Source of the DNA: Pseudoips prasinana
Lineage: Eukaryota; Arthropoda; Insecta; Lepidoptera; Nolidae
Direction: 5' to 3'
Length of the DNA: 64,000 nucleotides
NCBI GenBank assembly: GCA_951640165.1
Contig: OX621249.1
Location: forward strand, 7,615,001 to 7,679,000
Of the stretch, positions 33,000 to 44,553 are shown piece after piece. Position 1 is the first letter of the stretch, and each line of letters opens with the position of its first letter. A program made the position numbers and the translations under genes. Under the pieces are notes generated by a model, which was not told the origin of the DNA, made no database searches, and saw only the letters and a program-made list of their open reading frames with translations.

Positions 33000-34494
33000 G
33001 CCTTTGTCTTCCTGATGACTGCAAAATTAGACGTCATTCTCAGCTAAGCATATTTCATCCTTACGGTATTTTTTGGGTTAAATGTCTTTTATGGATTTAG
33101 AGATGGAAAGTTTTGCTGGACAGCATATATTCCATCAATATTCTACTATTATTGTTCGTATTAATATTAGAATATCCAGAAAATCATATGATAAATGAGA
33201 TTTTTAATAGACAATTTATTAATTACGTTTTAATCTTCTTCCACATATATTCGAAAATCCATTAAGTATTTATGTTAAAATTGTTTTAAAATCAATCGTT
33301 GATAATGTTTGTTTCATTTTGATAAATGTGAAAGTTTAAAGCTTTGCGGTTGTAGGCAAAGCGTTGTAATTGATTACGCCGATGACAAATTGATTGCACA
33401 TTATTAGTTAATTACGATGTTTATTTCAACCATGGTGATTCCATACATATATAAATTATTAGGTGTTCCACATTATTTATTACATTACTTACTTAACACA
33501 CATTTATTAATATAAAATTTATATATTAATTAGAAGCGAAATTAGTTCTTTACTTTCGCTTCTTCTTAGTTATATGTCCAAACAACAATATACAGCCAAT
33601 ACTTTTATAGCACTTATAGACTCTTCCATCAGGTCTTTCTGTGACGGGGCACCATAGTGGCACTGCATTTCACCAACCATTCCTCACTTGATAAGATTTT
33701 TCTTGCAGCGGCGTACTTGTGAGCGCAGTTTTCTTGTAGCGGCGTTCTTGGGAGCGCAGTCTGTTGAGTGTTTTCCAGACCGGTTAAGAAAAGTTGTGAC
33801 CAGCGGGAATTTTTTTGCTGACTCTATATACCCTGGTCGAGGAGATTTCTAGTACGTCCTCCAGCGGGAGATCTTGAGATCTAGGCGAGTGAGAGTTCTG
33901 GATAACGCATCGGATTACTTTCGTAATAGTTTAGCTTCCGCAAGGTACGTATTAAGGCCATGGTATTTATGCGATACCTAGGCTTGGATGATAGGTACAA
34001 CGTATCAGTACATAAATTATTTACCACTTTATTGGTTTAAATTTTAAACAGTTGTTAAGGTCCTTTGAAGATTTAGCACTTTAACAATTTCTTAGTATTG
34101 GAAGTGAGAATCTAATGAATATATACTTACATAGTTCTATAAGTTTAATTGTTACCCTATCTATGTAATAATTTTCTGAAATAAAAGATTATTATTATAA
34201 AGGTAAAATAATATATTGAACCTATAGGAATCTACACATTATCAACGAGTTACATGGGCTGTAAAATCAATGGACCATCTATAGAATTTAGGGTATGGAA
34301 TAGAAGAATGGTTTTTGTTTATCCTGCTGCCTGTTTACACATGCAAAGTCAGGCGGATCGCTAGTATATTTTATTCCTAACGAAGGGTAGACACCATTGT
34401 TGAACTATTTTGTCTGTAATATGTAAGTGGTTTATATTATGCAAATACTTATTTAAGACAACAATAATCTTTAAATTAATTCTGTACGATCTAA
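33000..34494. other. AT-rich spacer, no gene seen
   Basis: No coding sequence. It holds a single copy (about 33603-33680) of the 78-bp motif that is triplicated in unit 2. Confidence 0.5.
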
Positions 34495-34715
34495 ACAAAT
34501 GGCCATCTAGCCCAAACTAAGCAAATAGAAATAGATTATTATTTTTATTTATTATTATTATTATGGATTCTAGACAAAGGACAGAAATACATAGTTACCC
34601 TAACCAAAACAAATAGACATGTTCAATGACCAACACAAAAATTTGTCTAGTGTGAGAGTCGAACCCGCATCTTCAAATCAGCAGGCAGGTTAACTGAGTC
34701 ACAGAGGTCGTCATA
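34495..34715 (-). mobile_element. SINE family C
   Basis: On the minus strand: 'tgactcagttaacctgcctg', a B-box-like GGGTTCGACTCTCAC, 'gaacatgtctatttgttttg' and part of the shared tail ('tttgcttagtttgggctaga'). Partner 58438-58660. Confidence 0.65.
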
Positions 34716-34799
34716 AAAGAACCTACAGTTAAAAACATATTGAATAATATACATTTTACTGAACTAAAGCAATATTTATTTTATTATGATTTATTTATT

Positions 34800-35021
34800 A
34801 TGTAGTTAACAATAAAATTAAATGTAAGACAGCATATCTGTCCACTCCGAAGCGGCCGAGGGCCTGGTGATCTGTAATACAGGTTCTATAAGAAACCTAC
34901 TTCAGACACCAGCTCTCACAAAGGAAAATGTATAGATATTAATAGTTGTAAGTATTGTAACTACCTTTGTGGAGAAATAAAATAAAATAATTATATTATA
35001 TTGTTATTATTATTTATTTTA
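34800..35021 (+). mobile_element. Short retroelement 3' end, absent from unit 2
   Basis: Contains 'ccactccgaagcggccgagg' and 'gtaactacctttgtggag', then AATAAAATAAAATAA. Unit 2 lacks it near 59020-59045. The exact edges are unclear. Confidence 0.45.
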
Positions 35022-35034
35022 TATTAATTACAGT

Positions 35035-35411
35035 TTGTTGTTTGTTTTTAATTCCGTTTTACGGCTCTGGCATCTTTGGCCTTATGAGCCTTCAGTAAAT
35101 ATCTTTCTATATCATTTATTTCCGTCATTGTCAAATAAAGTCCGTCACAGTCGTGTCACACATAGTCCTTGTCCAACCCCAGTAAAGCAGTGGAGACTTT
35201 ACTAGAGGCTTTTATGGAGTTTTGATTACAACACGGAAAATCACAATTCACGGCAATATCGCACTTTCCTCCACTTGTGTACGTTGTCGAAGATGTTATG
35301 TCTAATAATAAATAATCCACCATATTTACACATAAAAACTCGAATTTACACCAGTTTTTGAAAATAAAACATAGCCTCGATGCGTCTTTTTCCGTGTTGG
35401 CGCCAAAACTC
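35035..35411 (-). mobile_element. Retroposed sequence with 13-bp target duplication
   Basis: TATTAATTACAGT stands at 35022-35034 and 35412-35424. The insert starts 'ttgttgtttgtttttaattc' (an A-rich tail on the minus strand). Unit 2 keeps the empty site at 59044-59056 (TATTCATTACAGT). It therefore inserted as an RNA copy after the duplication. Confidence 0.85.
35048..35323 (-). pseudogene. Possible retrocopy of a host mRNA, about 91 codons
   Basis: The minus strand opens MVDYLLLDITSSTTYTSGGK at 35323 and runs 55 codons to a TGA at 35156-35158. The same frame then continues HDCDGLYLTMTEINDIERYL to a TAA at 35048-35050, directly followed by the A-rich tail. About 88 nt of leader precede the ATG. 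I do not recognise the protein. Two intact segments either side of one stop, a leader, a tail and a target duplication are what a processed pseudogene looks like, but a truncated non-autonomous retroelement would look similar. Confidence 0.5.
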
Positions 35412-35464
35412 TATTAATTACAGTATCTTATAGTTATTTAGTAATGAAATAACAATTTGATATA

Positions 35465-35715
35465 TGGTTGATGTTGAGCCTGACACCGTTCACTGCGGGA
35501 GTTAGGCCTGCCCCAAAGGTTTCTAACGGTTCCATTTGAAGGGGCTATAGTCTCCGCGCTTGGAATGTGTTTTGGCGACCGCAGATATGTGTTAGTTAGT
35601 ACACAGGAGATGCTGCTGCCCGACAACCTGGTGTATCCCTTAGTCGCTTTTACGACACCCACGAAATAGTATGGAATTGTCCCGTTATTTTTTCTGAGCC
35701 GAAAACCACACGGCT
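35465..35715. repeat. Repeat Q
   Basis: Contains 'gcctgacaccgttcactgcg' and 'gctgcccgacaacctggtgt'. The unit 2 partner is 59866-60105, with an RTE fragment inserted at its left edge. Confidence 0.6.
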
Positions 35716-35729
35716 ATATATGATTACCA

Positions 35730-36560
35730 AAAGAATATACTCTCTTTAAGTTTGATCAACATGTTCTGACTCTCATTTTGTATACACGTGATATTGAAAT
35801 TGAAGTAGTTTATATTATTAGTTAGTAAAACGATGCTTAAGTAAGTAGTTATATAAGTATTGCTTCAGTAAATCAAGTAGCTAAGTCCAAACACAATATT
35901 GGGCATCGCAGATAAAACTCAATCCCAAAGGATGCCTATAATGACGCAATAAAGGAGAGTCGTAAAAGGTGACGTTAAACTTTCTCTGGCTTATCCAGCA
36001 ACAAGTAAGCGTCTGTTACATTGTATCTAAACTATGTTTGAATCATAAAAATGGAAGAAGATATTGAAAAAATGGTACAAACAAAAACACCGATTTCAAA
36101 AACGATTAAAAGTATATAATCATTTCATAGAGCCGATAGGGTAGGACATGCCCTATTGCAATGAACGGTGGAATAAAGCTCCTAGGAACGCGATCTGTCT
36201 ATAAATGTGTGACCGCCAAAGTAGTTTAATATCTGAGTGTCCCCGTGCGTCTAAAGCACCTTCAGCTGTCAGTTCCGGAGGTTGTCATTAAAATACGTCA
36301 GAAGCTTACTAAGGCTTAAACAACTTTGAAACCAAGGTAACCACCTACAGTTAACCTACCTAATAAACAAAGATATATATTTTAATATACATACATGTGT
36401 ATAGGCACAAAATTATGACGTTTGAATTTGGTGCTAAAGAATTATATAGTTATATGACGGATTTAAATGAATCTACTTCTACAGTTCTACCGCCTGTTAA
36501 TGCAAGATTATTGGAGGGTATAGGTATTTCCGATCCTGTGAGGCTTTAGTGAGCTTATTA
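35730..36560. other. Spacer, no gene seen
   Basis: No coding sequence. At about 36108-36125 lies the empty site for the I/LOA LINE fragment found in unit 2 at 60518-61088. Confidence 0.5.
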
Positions 36561-36564
36561 TTTT

Positions 36565-36665
36565 CTTAAAGGCCGGCAATGCACTTGCGGATCCTCTGGT
36601 ATTGTGAGTGTCCATTAGCGGCGGTGATCACTTACCATCAGGTGTAGATTTACCTATGCGCGAAA
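36565..36665 (+). repeat. Common lepidopteran repeat (GGCGGTGATCACTTACCATCAGG type)
   Basis: 'aaaggccggcaatgcacttg' followed by 'tccattagcggcggtgatca' and 'cttaccatcaggtg'. I recognise this phrase as very frequent in lepidopteran genomes. Partner 61545-61640. Confidence 0.65.
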
Positions 36666-37044
36666 ATAAAATTCACCGAACTTCATTTACCTATTTGCTC
36701 ATATGGCGGCAATGGACGGAAAGGGCTTGTGGAGCGAGACATATTAGAAAAGTGAGGGATAAGAGCGAGTAATATAAGCCACACTAACATACGCACAGTT
36801 AAAATTGCCTTACATATTCTTAGACCGTTAAGGTAGATACCAGTTAACAGTCTACTTACAACTACTATTCAACTAAAATTGGGTTAATGAAAAAAGATTT
36901 CCATTATCAACGACCTATTATTTATTCTGCTTTTCTTCCGGGAAATGAATGAATATTTGTGTGGTCTAATAAAAAAATATGATAATTGTTTTACGATCAG
37001 ACATATACATATTCTTGAAGTAAAATATTGTAGTGAGTGGTGGG

Positions 37045-37200
37045 TCAGGAGATTGGAAAACCAATTAAGATCGCGGTATACACTTAGACACTTAGAGTGC
37101 CGGCAGCAAACACTGGGTGAGGGTTCAAACGTGGCGCTCTTACAGGGTCCCCGCGATTGTACTGAGCGGGAGTCCCGACGCACCCGGTACACTTATCATT
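37045..37200. repeat. Dispersed repeat with 'gtgccggcagcaaacactg'
   Basis: Runs from 'ggagattggaaaaccaatta' to 'gacgcacccggtacac'. Partner 62075-62225. The 114-codon frame across it shows no known domain. Confidence 0.5.
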
Positions 37201-37299
37201 ATCATTGGAAAAAAAATACCAGATCGGCGATTTCAGAGCGAGAAATACCTCGGACCAGATTTATTTTTCAAAATTCTCGAATATTTTGAACAAAACAAG

Positions 37300-38497
37300 C
37301 ATATAAATATATTTCTAACAATGTATTGGTGAAGCTACTGTCACGACCTTTTTATTTAGACATACCTACGATATGAGATTACGATATGAAAAGACGAGTA
37401 ACTTCATCATATCAGCCGAAAGACGGCCACGAATTCTTATAATTATTAATTATAGTAAACAAGCTCCCACCTGAAGCTTTGCTTGGATATTCTTGCTGGG
37501 AAATCCAAACATATTTTTGGCGCAATTGCAGCCAATATAATTCTCCGAATGAGGATGCGTGTGAAATTGTAAAAATAAACAAATTTATAAAAGCTTTTAT
37601 CCAAATAAGCGATTTCAATATTAAAAATAATATTTGTAACGACTTTCAACGTTAAAGCCGATCACGATTACCAGCGAGTTAGGCGGTAGCCCCCAAACTC
37701 CATACAGAACTTTAGCATAACTCCTGCTCTAATCCTTCCCACTCATCTCTCGGTTTACTTATATGCTCTCGCTCCACTGGCCCTTTTCCTCTAAAGCAGC
37801 AATGAGCAAGACTAAAAAACTAAACTAGTTGAAATTTATTCTCGCGCAAAGTTTAGAACAGAGATCAACCATAGCATTCATCAATGCTTTTGTGAACCTA
37901 CTTTTGTTGCGTACGGTATCACCTGGTTGGTTCCTCTGAAATATTCGCAGTTATTCCTGTTACACGCTATATTATATGTAGTTTCCGTATTTCATACGTG
38001 ACAATAAGAATATTCTCTCCAGTATTTTTGTATGGAGTTTTTACATTAGACACACAAAAGAAAATCCTACTACTTTTGTTCGTTTGTGATCTTATATAGT
38101 TACGTGACATGTCCCTTTGGGGTAACGCGAAGAATAGGGGTGAGTGCAGTTTTATTTAGGCTATAGTTGTATAAGAAATGGTTGTGATAATGTTGTTTTG
38201 GTTGGCTCGCGTTCATTTTGTGCTGGGGACCAGTTATGGGCTATTTTCATTCATATTTATTTGCGGAACCAAATAAAGATTTGTGGTGCGAGCAAGAAAG
38301 GCTCTACTTTGAAGAATATAAATAGAAAAGTTTGTAAAGAAACATTTCTCCATAAAATAATGTTGATATGGGGCCCATAATTTTATGGACAAATTTAAAC
38401 CCCTATATTGGTTTTATATTATGGAGAATTTGAGCATCATATTTATTTTAGTAGCTGTGTGGTTTGCGGACCAGAAAGAATAATAGGGTCACCTCAT
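37300..38497. other. Spacer ending unit 1, no gene seen
   Basis: A short RTE-end remnant ('catcatatcagccgaaagac') lies near 37407. The block from about 37900 to 38340 is almost identical to 63110-63550. It contains a 78-codon frame (38144-38380) that I do not recognise. Confidence 0.45.
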
Positions 38498-38529
38498 ACT
38501 TTCTCGTGGGTGTCGTAAAAGGCGACTTA

Positions 38530-38741
38530 GGGTCAGCGCAGACCGAGAGGAGCGCAGCGGAGAGGATTTTATTAAGGCACTAGAAAATCAACTTTAAAAT
38601 TATTGAAATAAAGTGCATGTATGCTTGAACATTAAAATGCGCGAGACTGCGCGAGCATTTTGTCAGGTTCAAGCATATATGCACCTTATTCCTATAGCTC
38701 TAAAGTTGATTTTCTAGTGCCTTCATTATCTGCGCTGACCC
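38530..38741. mobile_element. Palindromic MITE M5 (212 bp) inside repeat Q
   Basis: Ends GGGTCAGCGCAG and CTGCGCTGACCC, with TA on both sides (38528-38529 and 38742-38743). Nearly the whole element folds back, for example 'aaggcactagaaaatcaact' against 'agttgattttctagtgcctt'. It splits a minus-strand repeat Q between 'gtcgtaaaaggcga' and 'aagggatacaccaggtt'. Confidence 0.82.
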
Positions 38742-38838
38742 TAAGGGATACACCAGGTTGTCGGGCAGCAGCGCCTCCTAACCTCGGTCGCCAACTCGCA
38801 TGCCAAGCGCGGTGACTAAATATACAACTGACTAAGTA

Positions 38839-39203
38839 TACAACATGTAACTTAATTAACGCACATCCTGAAAATAATTAGTTCTGTACGTTTACTGAAT
38901 CGATTTATATCATGTCTAATATAGATAATTTTGTATTCCAAAAATAATGAAAACTACGGAAATAATTGTCATATTAACCCTGTACAGTCAAAACAAATTG
39001 AAATGGACCGTAAGTCAAAGTAATAAGACTTTTAAAATCGTAGTTTTATTTGTATTCATACAAATTCCATCATTCAATATAAAGTAAAGAAAAATAAACT
39101 TTATTCCAAGAAATAACTAAATAACAATGCATATACATGTTATTGAATGAAAATTGAATATTGATTCTAATTGTGGTGTGCGTTAATTATGTTACATGTT
39201 GTA
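38839..39203. mobile_element. MITE M2, copy 3
   Basis: Ends TACAACATGTAACTTAATTA and the inverse of TACAACATGTAACATAATTA. Its left flank differs from copy 2, placing the duplication breakpoint at or next to the MITE edge. Confidence 0.78.
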
Positions 39204-39317
39204 TATTCGTAACATAACACAATAAAGGACATATTACGTTAATTGATACCTAGTGATGATTTAGACTGCTATACCAGAGGTCGTGTGATCGAACCCCACC
39301 ATAATATAGCATATAGC

Positions 39318-39560
39318 GGTCGCCGTAGCCTAGTTGGTAGTGCTCCTGCCTACGAAGCTGGTGGTCCTGGGTTCGAATCCCTTTAAGTGCAAATATGTGT
39401 GTGATGAGCACGAATATTTGTTTCTGAGTCATGGATGTTTTCTATGTATTTAAGTATTTATCTATCTATATAAGTATGTATATCGTCGCCTGGTACCCAT
39501 AGTACAAGCTTTGCTTAGTTTGGGGCTAGGATGATCTGTGTGACATTGTCCTTAGATATT
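39318..39560 (+). mobile_element. SINE family B
   Basis: Same structure as 21296-21545. The B-box-like part reads GGGTTCGAATCCCTT. Confidence 0.78.
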
Positions 39561-39915
39561 TCTTCTGTGTCCGGGTGTAATTTATCTATAATATGAATGT
39601 ATTTAGAAATATATAAGTATGTTTATCAGATGTCTGGTTGCCATAATACAGGCTCTGTCTAGTTTGGGAACATATGTCAGCATGTTAGTTGTACTAAGAT
39701 ATTTATTTAAAATGATGATGAAGCACTTTATTATGTAAAAGAGGCATTTAGAATTAATTCAGTCACTGCTTTGACTGAAGTTTTCGTTGCAGTTGAAAGT
39801 AAATCAAATTATGAACCTTGCTCAAAGAGACTTTGCTTCATTCGTGTTTTTGAGTCCGTCAGTGCAGCAAGAAGTTGTTTTCCGCTCGGAGAAATAATTT
39901 ACTCTTATTCAATTT

Positions 39916-40193
39916 GACGGGCCTGTTGGCGTGGTTGGCAAATGCTTGCTTTTCACGCCGGATGTTGTGGGTTCGATTCCCACCCAGGACAGATATTTGT
40001 GTGCATGAACATGTCTGTTTGTCCTGAGTCTGGGCGTAATTATCTATATGAGTATATATTTACAAAAGAAAATTAGTATATGTAGTATATCAATTATCTC
40101 GTTTCCATAGTACAAGCTTTGCTTAGTTTGGGATCAGATGGCCGTGTATAAATAATGTCCTAGAATATTATTATTATTATTATTCAATATATT
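39916..40193 (+). mobile_element. SINE family A
   Basis: 'gacgggcctgttggcgtggt', GGGTTCGATTCCCACCC, the 'catgaacatgtctgtttgtc' body, shared tail and (ATT)n. The cleanest family A copy in the window. Confidence 0.82.
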
Positions 40194-40462
40194 AGGGTGG
40201 CGGAATTTAAATTACTTGAACAACAAACAATTAATTGAGTTAAACTCTAAATCCAATAAAATCCAAACTAACTATTTATGGGTAATCAGTAACCATTTAT
40301 TAGATTTGATAAACACAATACATTGGTATTAATATAAAATATCATTCCGCTATGTTCTGCCGATTACAATCGGCGTTGTCAAATATGGGAATCGAATCCA
40401 AGTCACGAAGTGGTGAGGCTGCTGTCTTGAACGCTGCGCACACGTTTAGTAATTGCACCATA

Positions 40463-40610
40463 TTCATCATCATCATCATATCAGCCGAAAGACGTCGACT
40501 GCTGAACAAAGGCCTCTCCCAAAGATCTCCACTATTGCCGGTCTTGCGCTATTCGCGCCCAGCGGTTTGCACCGACCCGCACAAGATCATCGATGTATCT
40601 TGCGCCATAT
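40463..40610 (-). mobile_element. RTE-type LINE 3' end
   Basis: Partner of 22461-22600: (ATC)n then 'tgctgaacaaaggcctctcc' and 'gacccgcacaagatcatc'. Confidence 0.7.
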
Positions 40611-40837
40611 TACTAAGTTTATACATATTTGTTTAAAGTTTAAATTACAGTAAGTTACAACTGGAATAAAATTTGGCACGTACGATTATCGGATTGTGTA
40701 GATTGCACGAGAGTTTGTAAGAAGCTTGCTTTGTTATAGGAAGTCGTGATCTTGTCATCCAAGTCGTCTATGTAATCTAAATGATTTTTATAGGTTATGA
40801 AACAGGAGTAAGTTTCGATCGTAACTTACTTATTTAC

Positions 40838-41090
40838 TTATCGTATGGGCAGTGGTAATAGTGGTCAGAGTTTTTCAAGCCGCCCAGCAGGCCTCTGACA
40901 TGGCTTAACGTCTGTTGCCTAATGGCTACAACCGGGACCGACAGCTTAACGTGCCCTCCGAAGCACGGAGACGCTCAGAAATCACTTTTGCGGTCACCCA
41001 TCTATGGACTGACCGTGAGTCTAGTTGCTTAACCTCGCCGATCACTTACGGACCAGTGAGAGCATCTAGCTATGAGCGCCTCCTCGATCG
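40838..41090. repeat. Repeat P
   Basis: Partner of 22838-23075, nearly identical. The near-identity continues to about 41285. Confidence 0.6.
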
Positions 41091-41482
41091 TAACAATAAC
41101 CGTAATTTTATGGTAATGTTGAAATCATATATAACACCAGAAATATTATGTATGCCTAATTATCTACTCACTGACCGCGATAAGGTCATTTATTATACAT
41201 TCATGTTTTTAGGACTCTTAACAACCGAAAGAGGTCAAAGTGATGCCTATTCTAAAGCCTTCGCCTTCTGTCTCTCTCATTCAAGCTAGTATAATTTAGA
41301 CCTTGATATGGAATTATATTTTAATTTTGCACGTGTAGCTCGGTGGATAAGGTCGCCTCTCAACTACCATGGCGCCCTCTTATCTTGTTTGGGGTGTACT
41401 TCTGTACAGCACTTCGACCCTTCAGGATCTTTTGTACTATCCCCCAATGGTTTTATTCTATCCCTAGAGCCCTGAATGAAGT

Positions 41483-43312
41483 CTACACGTAATCCAGTAC
41501 GCTCCTTAGAGGTAGATCCTTGCAGTCACCTGGTTCTGGATATGCCAGCCCCAGGATTGCCATTCTGTGTCTTGCCAATGCATAGCATTTGCATATTATA
41601 TGCAGCATTGTTTCATTTTCTTCCCCACAGGTCCTGCAGATCGGGCTATTCGACAGTCCCAGTTTGTGTAGGTGGTAGTTGGTACCGTAGTGGCCCGTGA
41701 ATACTGCTACTATTAGTCGTAGCTGGTTTCTGCTGTATTTCCAAAGCTTCTTGGGCCAGCTCTTGTCTACTCCTTTAATGAGTTGTTTGGAGTGTTTTAG
41801 TTCCTTGGTTTTGATCCACATTTGGTTGTGTTTAATTGTGGATTCATTTTTGAGGAATGCTCCTATTACGTTTGGAGGAATCCCTACGCACGGTTCTGGT
41901 CCACAGAACTGACTTTCAGATCCCTTCCTAGCCAGTGCATCTGCTTTTTCGTTGCCTTCTATTCCCGTATGGCCTGGTACCCATACGAGTTTGACTTTAT
42001 TTTTAGTGGCAAGTTTGTTCAGAGCCGTTATACAGTTCTGGGTTAGTTTCGATTCGATTTTGTGTGACATCAGGGCTTTTAATGTAGCCTGGCTGTCACT
42101 AAGTATGTAGATGGTCTTACCTTTCGTCTCCCTATCTATGATTGTCTGGGCGCATGTTATTATCGCATATGTCTCAGCCTGAAACACTGTCGTGAAGTTG
42201 CCCATGCTTTTGCTGATACTGCAGGTTTCATTATAAACCCCCGCACCTGTGCCGGATTTCATTTTGGATCCGTCTGTATACCAAATTTGACTTTGTTCGT
42301 TTTGTTTACAAAGTCCCAATTTCCATTCCTCTCTGCTAGGGATGTATAAATTATATTGTTGTTCAAATGTATAGGTTGGTTGCATTTTATCGCTGCCCAT
42401 CCCTATTACATTGTCATGATGTTTCCAGTTTTCTATCTGCGCGTGCTTGGTGGGCATACGATCGTAAGATGTATGTCCCAGGGCAGTAAGTCTTTGGAGT
42501 GTTTTCCTTGCCTCTTCTTGTACTTCAATGTGTAGAGGTACTAGGTCTAGGATTACTTCCAAGGCTGCTGTTGGTGTAGTGCTAAACGCCCCTGTCATTG
42601 CTAAGCAGGCAGTGCGTTGTATTTTGTTCAGCACTTGTTTACAGGTTTCTAGTTTTGTTCTTGGCCACCAGACGATACTACCGTACATCAGTACCGGTTT
42701 TATTATCATTCTGTATATCCAGTGAACAATTCTGGGTTTCAGTCCCCATGTTTTGCCATAAGCTGCTCGGCACATGCCAAATATTCTCAAGGCTTTGTTT
42801 TTAATATTTTCTACATGTTCTTTCCATGTGAGCTCCTTGTCAAGTGTTACACCTAGGTATTTCACTTCTTTTGACAAATCAATGTTTGTATTGTATAGTT
42901 TCAGAGTTCTTATTCCCGATAGGTCCTTCTTCTTTGTGAATGGTACTATAACTGCTTTATGTGGGTTTATTGAAAGGTTATTTGATTTGCACCAGTCCTC
43001 TGTCTCTTTTAAGGCTTGTTTCATAATATCCGATACTGTGTGAGGGAATTTCCCACTTATTAGTATCACAATATCATCTGCATAACCGACGGTATACCGT
43101 GGCCCTGTGTTTAGGTCTATCAGGAGCTTGTCCACAACCAGGCACCACAGTAGCGGTGAGATGACTCCGCCTTGTGGGCATCCTCTGGTTGTCGTTGCAT
43201 ATCTGATATCCCCGAGCAGTGTTGACTGCAGTTGCCGTCCTTTCAGCATTTTGTCTATCCATCTGCATAGAGTGGGTTCTATGCCATGGTTAGTGGCGGC
43301 ATTTTGTATAGT
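41483..43312 (-). pseudogene. I/LOA-like LINE: RT C-terminal part, RNase H, zinc knuckle
   Basis: The minus frame is open from the CR1-like insertion point. RT: CPQGGVISPLLWCL, then GYADDIVILI (YADD 92-95 in the 624-codon reading). RNase H: YTDGSKMKSG (D362), FQAETYAI (E395), LSDSQATLK (D421) and GNEKADALA, so its acidic residues are present. A final Cys/His ending is CRTC...HIICKC. The first 14-15 codons of the long frame (43357-43313) are inserted CR1-like sequence, not LINE sequence. RNase H places it in the I/LOA/R1-like group; I cannot fix the clade. The 5' portion of the RT lies beyond the insert at 48401 onward. Confidence 0.87.
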
Positions 43313-43634
43313 TTCCCCCCTTCCCTCCGGATCACGAAAGTGTTTAGACGTGTGCATCTATGTAGCTTAAATTAATAAAAAAACACATTTAAAATTCAAA
43401 ATATTCTAATAAATAAATTCTTAAAGTACTAGGCGCGCATAACGTATCAAGTGACGCACGGTGCTAGTGTGAGTGGGATAACAACACGTGTGACGGCAAT
43501 AGTTACCGGAGGTACGAGTCACACATACCACCTGTCAAGCCACTGACATCTGTCAACAGTGTTACCAGAGTAAGAAAAGTTTTTTTAGTAGAAGTTAAAT
43601 TAAAATAAATTTCTGCACGAGTGAATCGAGTAGC

Positions 43635-44525
43635 ATGCCTCTTCGACGTTCTCCACCGCCAGCCCCGGTCGCTTCTGCGCCCGGATCTATGCACTCTACG
43701 GCAACTATACATGCACCAGTGACTTGTGAGTCTGATACAGCATCAGAAAGAAGCGGCCGTGACAATGTCAGTATTCGTAAGCGGAGACGTGACGACGAAG
43801 ACTTAAAGGATCTCAAAAGTCTGATCTCGTCATTGACAACGAAGGTTGATCAAAACTTCCTTGAAATGAAGCAGAGCAATGAAGCGCTTCAGAAAAGTGT
43901 GAAGTTTATGTCGGAAAAATATGACACAATCCTAACTACGCTTCAAAGCCTAAAGGAACAAAGAGCAGAAGACAAGAAAACTATACAGAAGTTAGAAGAG
44001 AAGATTGAAACTTTTGAACGTAAAAATAGGTCTGCAAGTTTAGAGATACGAAATGTGCCCATCAACTTACAAGAGAACCAAAAATATGAATCTAAGGATG
44101 ATGTTAGTAGAATTGTGCAAGGCTTGTCTAAAGTTGTCGACGTCGAAATACAGGACGGTGATATAAGAGATATCTATCGAATCCCGACCCATAGAGAAGG
44201 GAGTAAACCTATCTTAATCGAACTCAACAGTGTCATGAAAAAAGAAAAATTGTTACAAGCGGTCAAAAAATTTAATAAAAACCAGAGAGATAAATTAAAC
44301 ACTACGCATCTAAACATTCCTGGGCCTGCCAAACCAGTGTACATATCTGAAGCCTTAACTCCCAATGCTCAAAAACTGTTCCACGCTACTCGGCAGTTTG
44401 CTCGAGAAAATAGTTATGCCTACTGCTGGACTTCACGAGGTGCTATATACCTCCGAAAAACCGAAGGTGCGCCTCAAACGCGGATTGAGTCTGAGTCAAG
44501 CCTTAGGGTTCTTATCAAGAAGTGA
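43635..44525 (+). CDS. CR1-like LINE ORF1: coiled coil plus FP-like domain
   Basis: The 296-residue product starts MPLRRSPPPAPV, with a basic patch IRKRRRDDED at about 47-56. A predicted coiled coil covers about 57-130 (regular Leu/Ile and Lys/Glu spacing, KKTIQKLEEKIETFERKNR). The C-terminal domain from about 131 (NRSASLEIRNVP) to the end has the look of the FP25K-like domain shared by LINE ORF1 proteins of Lepidoptera and by a baculovirus protein. Such proteins bind the LINE RNA as nucleic-acid chaperones. The ATG at 43635 opens the frame and no stop interrupts it. ORF2 starts 499 nt downstream in another frame. Confidence 0.88.
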   Translation: MPLRRSPPPAPVASAPGSMHSTATIHAPVTCESDTASERSGRDNVSIRKRRRDDEDLKDLKSLISSLTTKVDQNFLEMKQSNEALQKSVKFMSEKYDTILTTLQSLKEQRAEDKKTIQKLEEKIETFERKNRSASLEIRNVPINLQENQKYESKDDVSRIVQGLSKVVDVEIQDGDIRDIYRIPTHREGSKPILIELNSVMKKEKLLQAVKKFNKNQRDKLNTTHLNIPGPAKPVYISEALTPNAQKLFHATRQFARENSYAYCWTSRGAIYLRKTEGAPQTRIESESSLRVLIKK

Positions 44526-44553
44526 CTAGTTTGCTTTTACAAATGGCAGCTGA

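Larger units (their letters stand above)
20764..38393. repeat. Tandem segmental duplication, unit 1
   Basis: This stretch matches 38834-63603 in the same order and orientation: M2 MITE, SINE B, SINE A, RTE end, repeat P, CTAG end, repeat T, SINE A with nested element, SINE D, MITE M3, hairpin, repeat Q, SINE C, and a final block ending near 'ggggcccat..ttttat.gac'. Similarity starts at the M2 left end. Unit-1-only insertions: foldback 26938-29212, R1 LINE 30282-31101 and retrocopy 35035-35411. Confidence 0.88.

Noticed and set aside
35156..35158. TGA as a selenocysteine codon in the retrocopy
   Set aside because: No sign of a SECIS element, and the A-rich tail follows the final stop directly. 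A mutated codon in a dead copy is simpler.
38144..38380. 78-codon frame repeated at 63354 as a host gene
   Set aside because: No domain or start context; it changes ending where the duplication ends.
43635..44525. Baculovirus origin of the FP-like ORF1
   Set aside because: The FP-like domain is common in LINE ORF1 proteins, and the ORF sits inside a complete LINE with its own RT.
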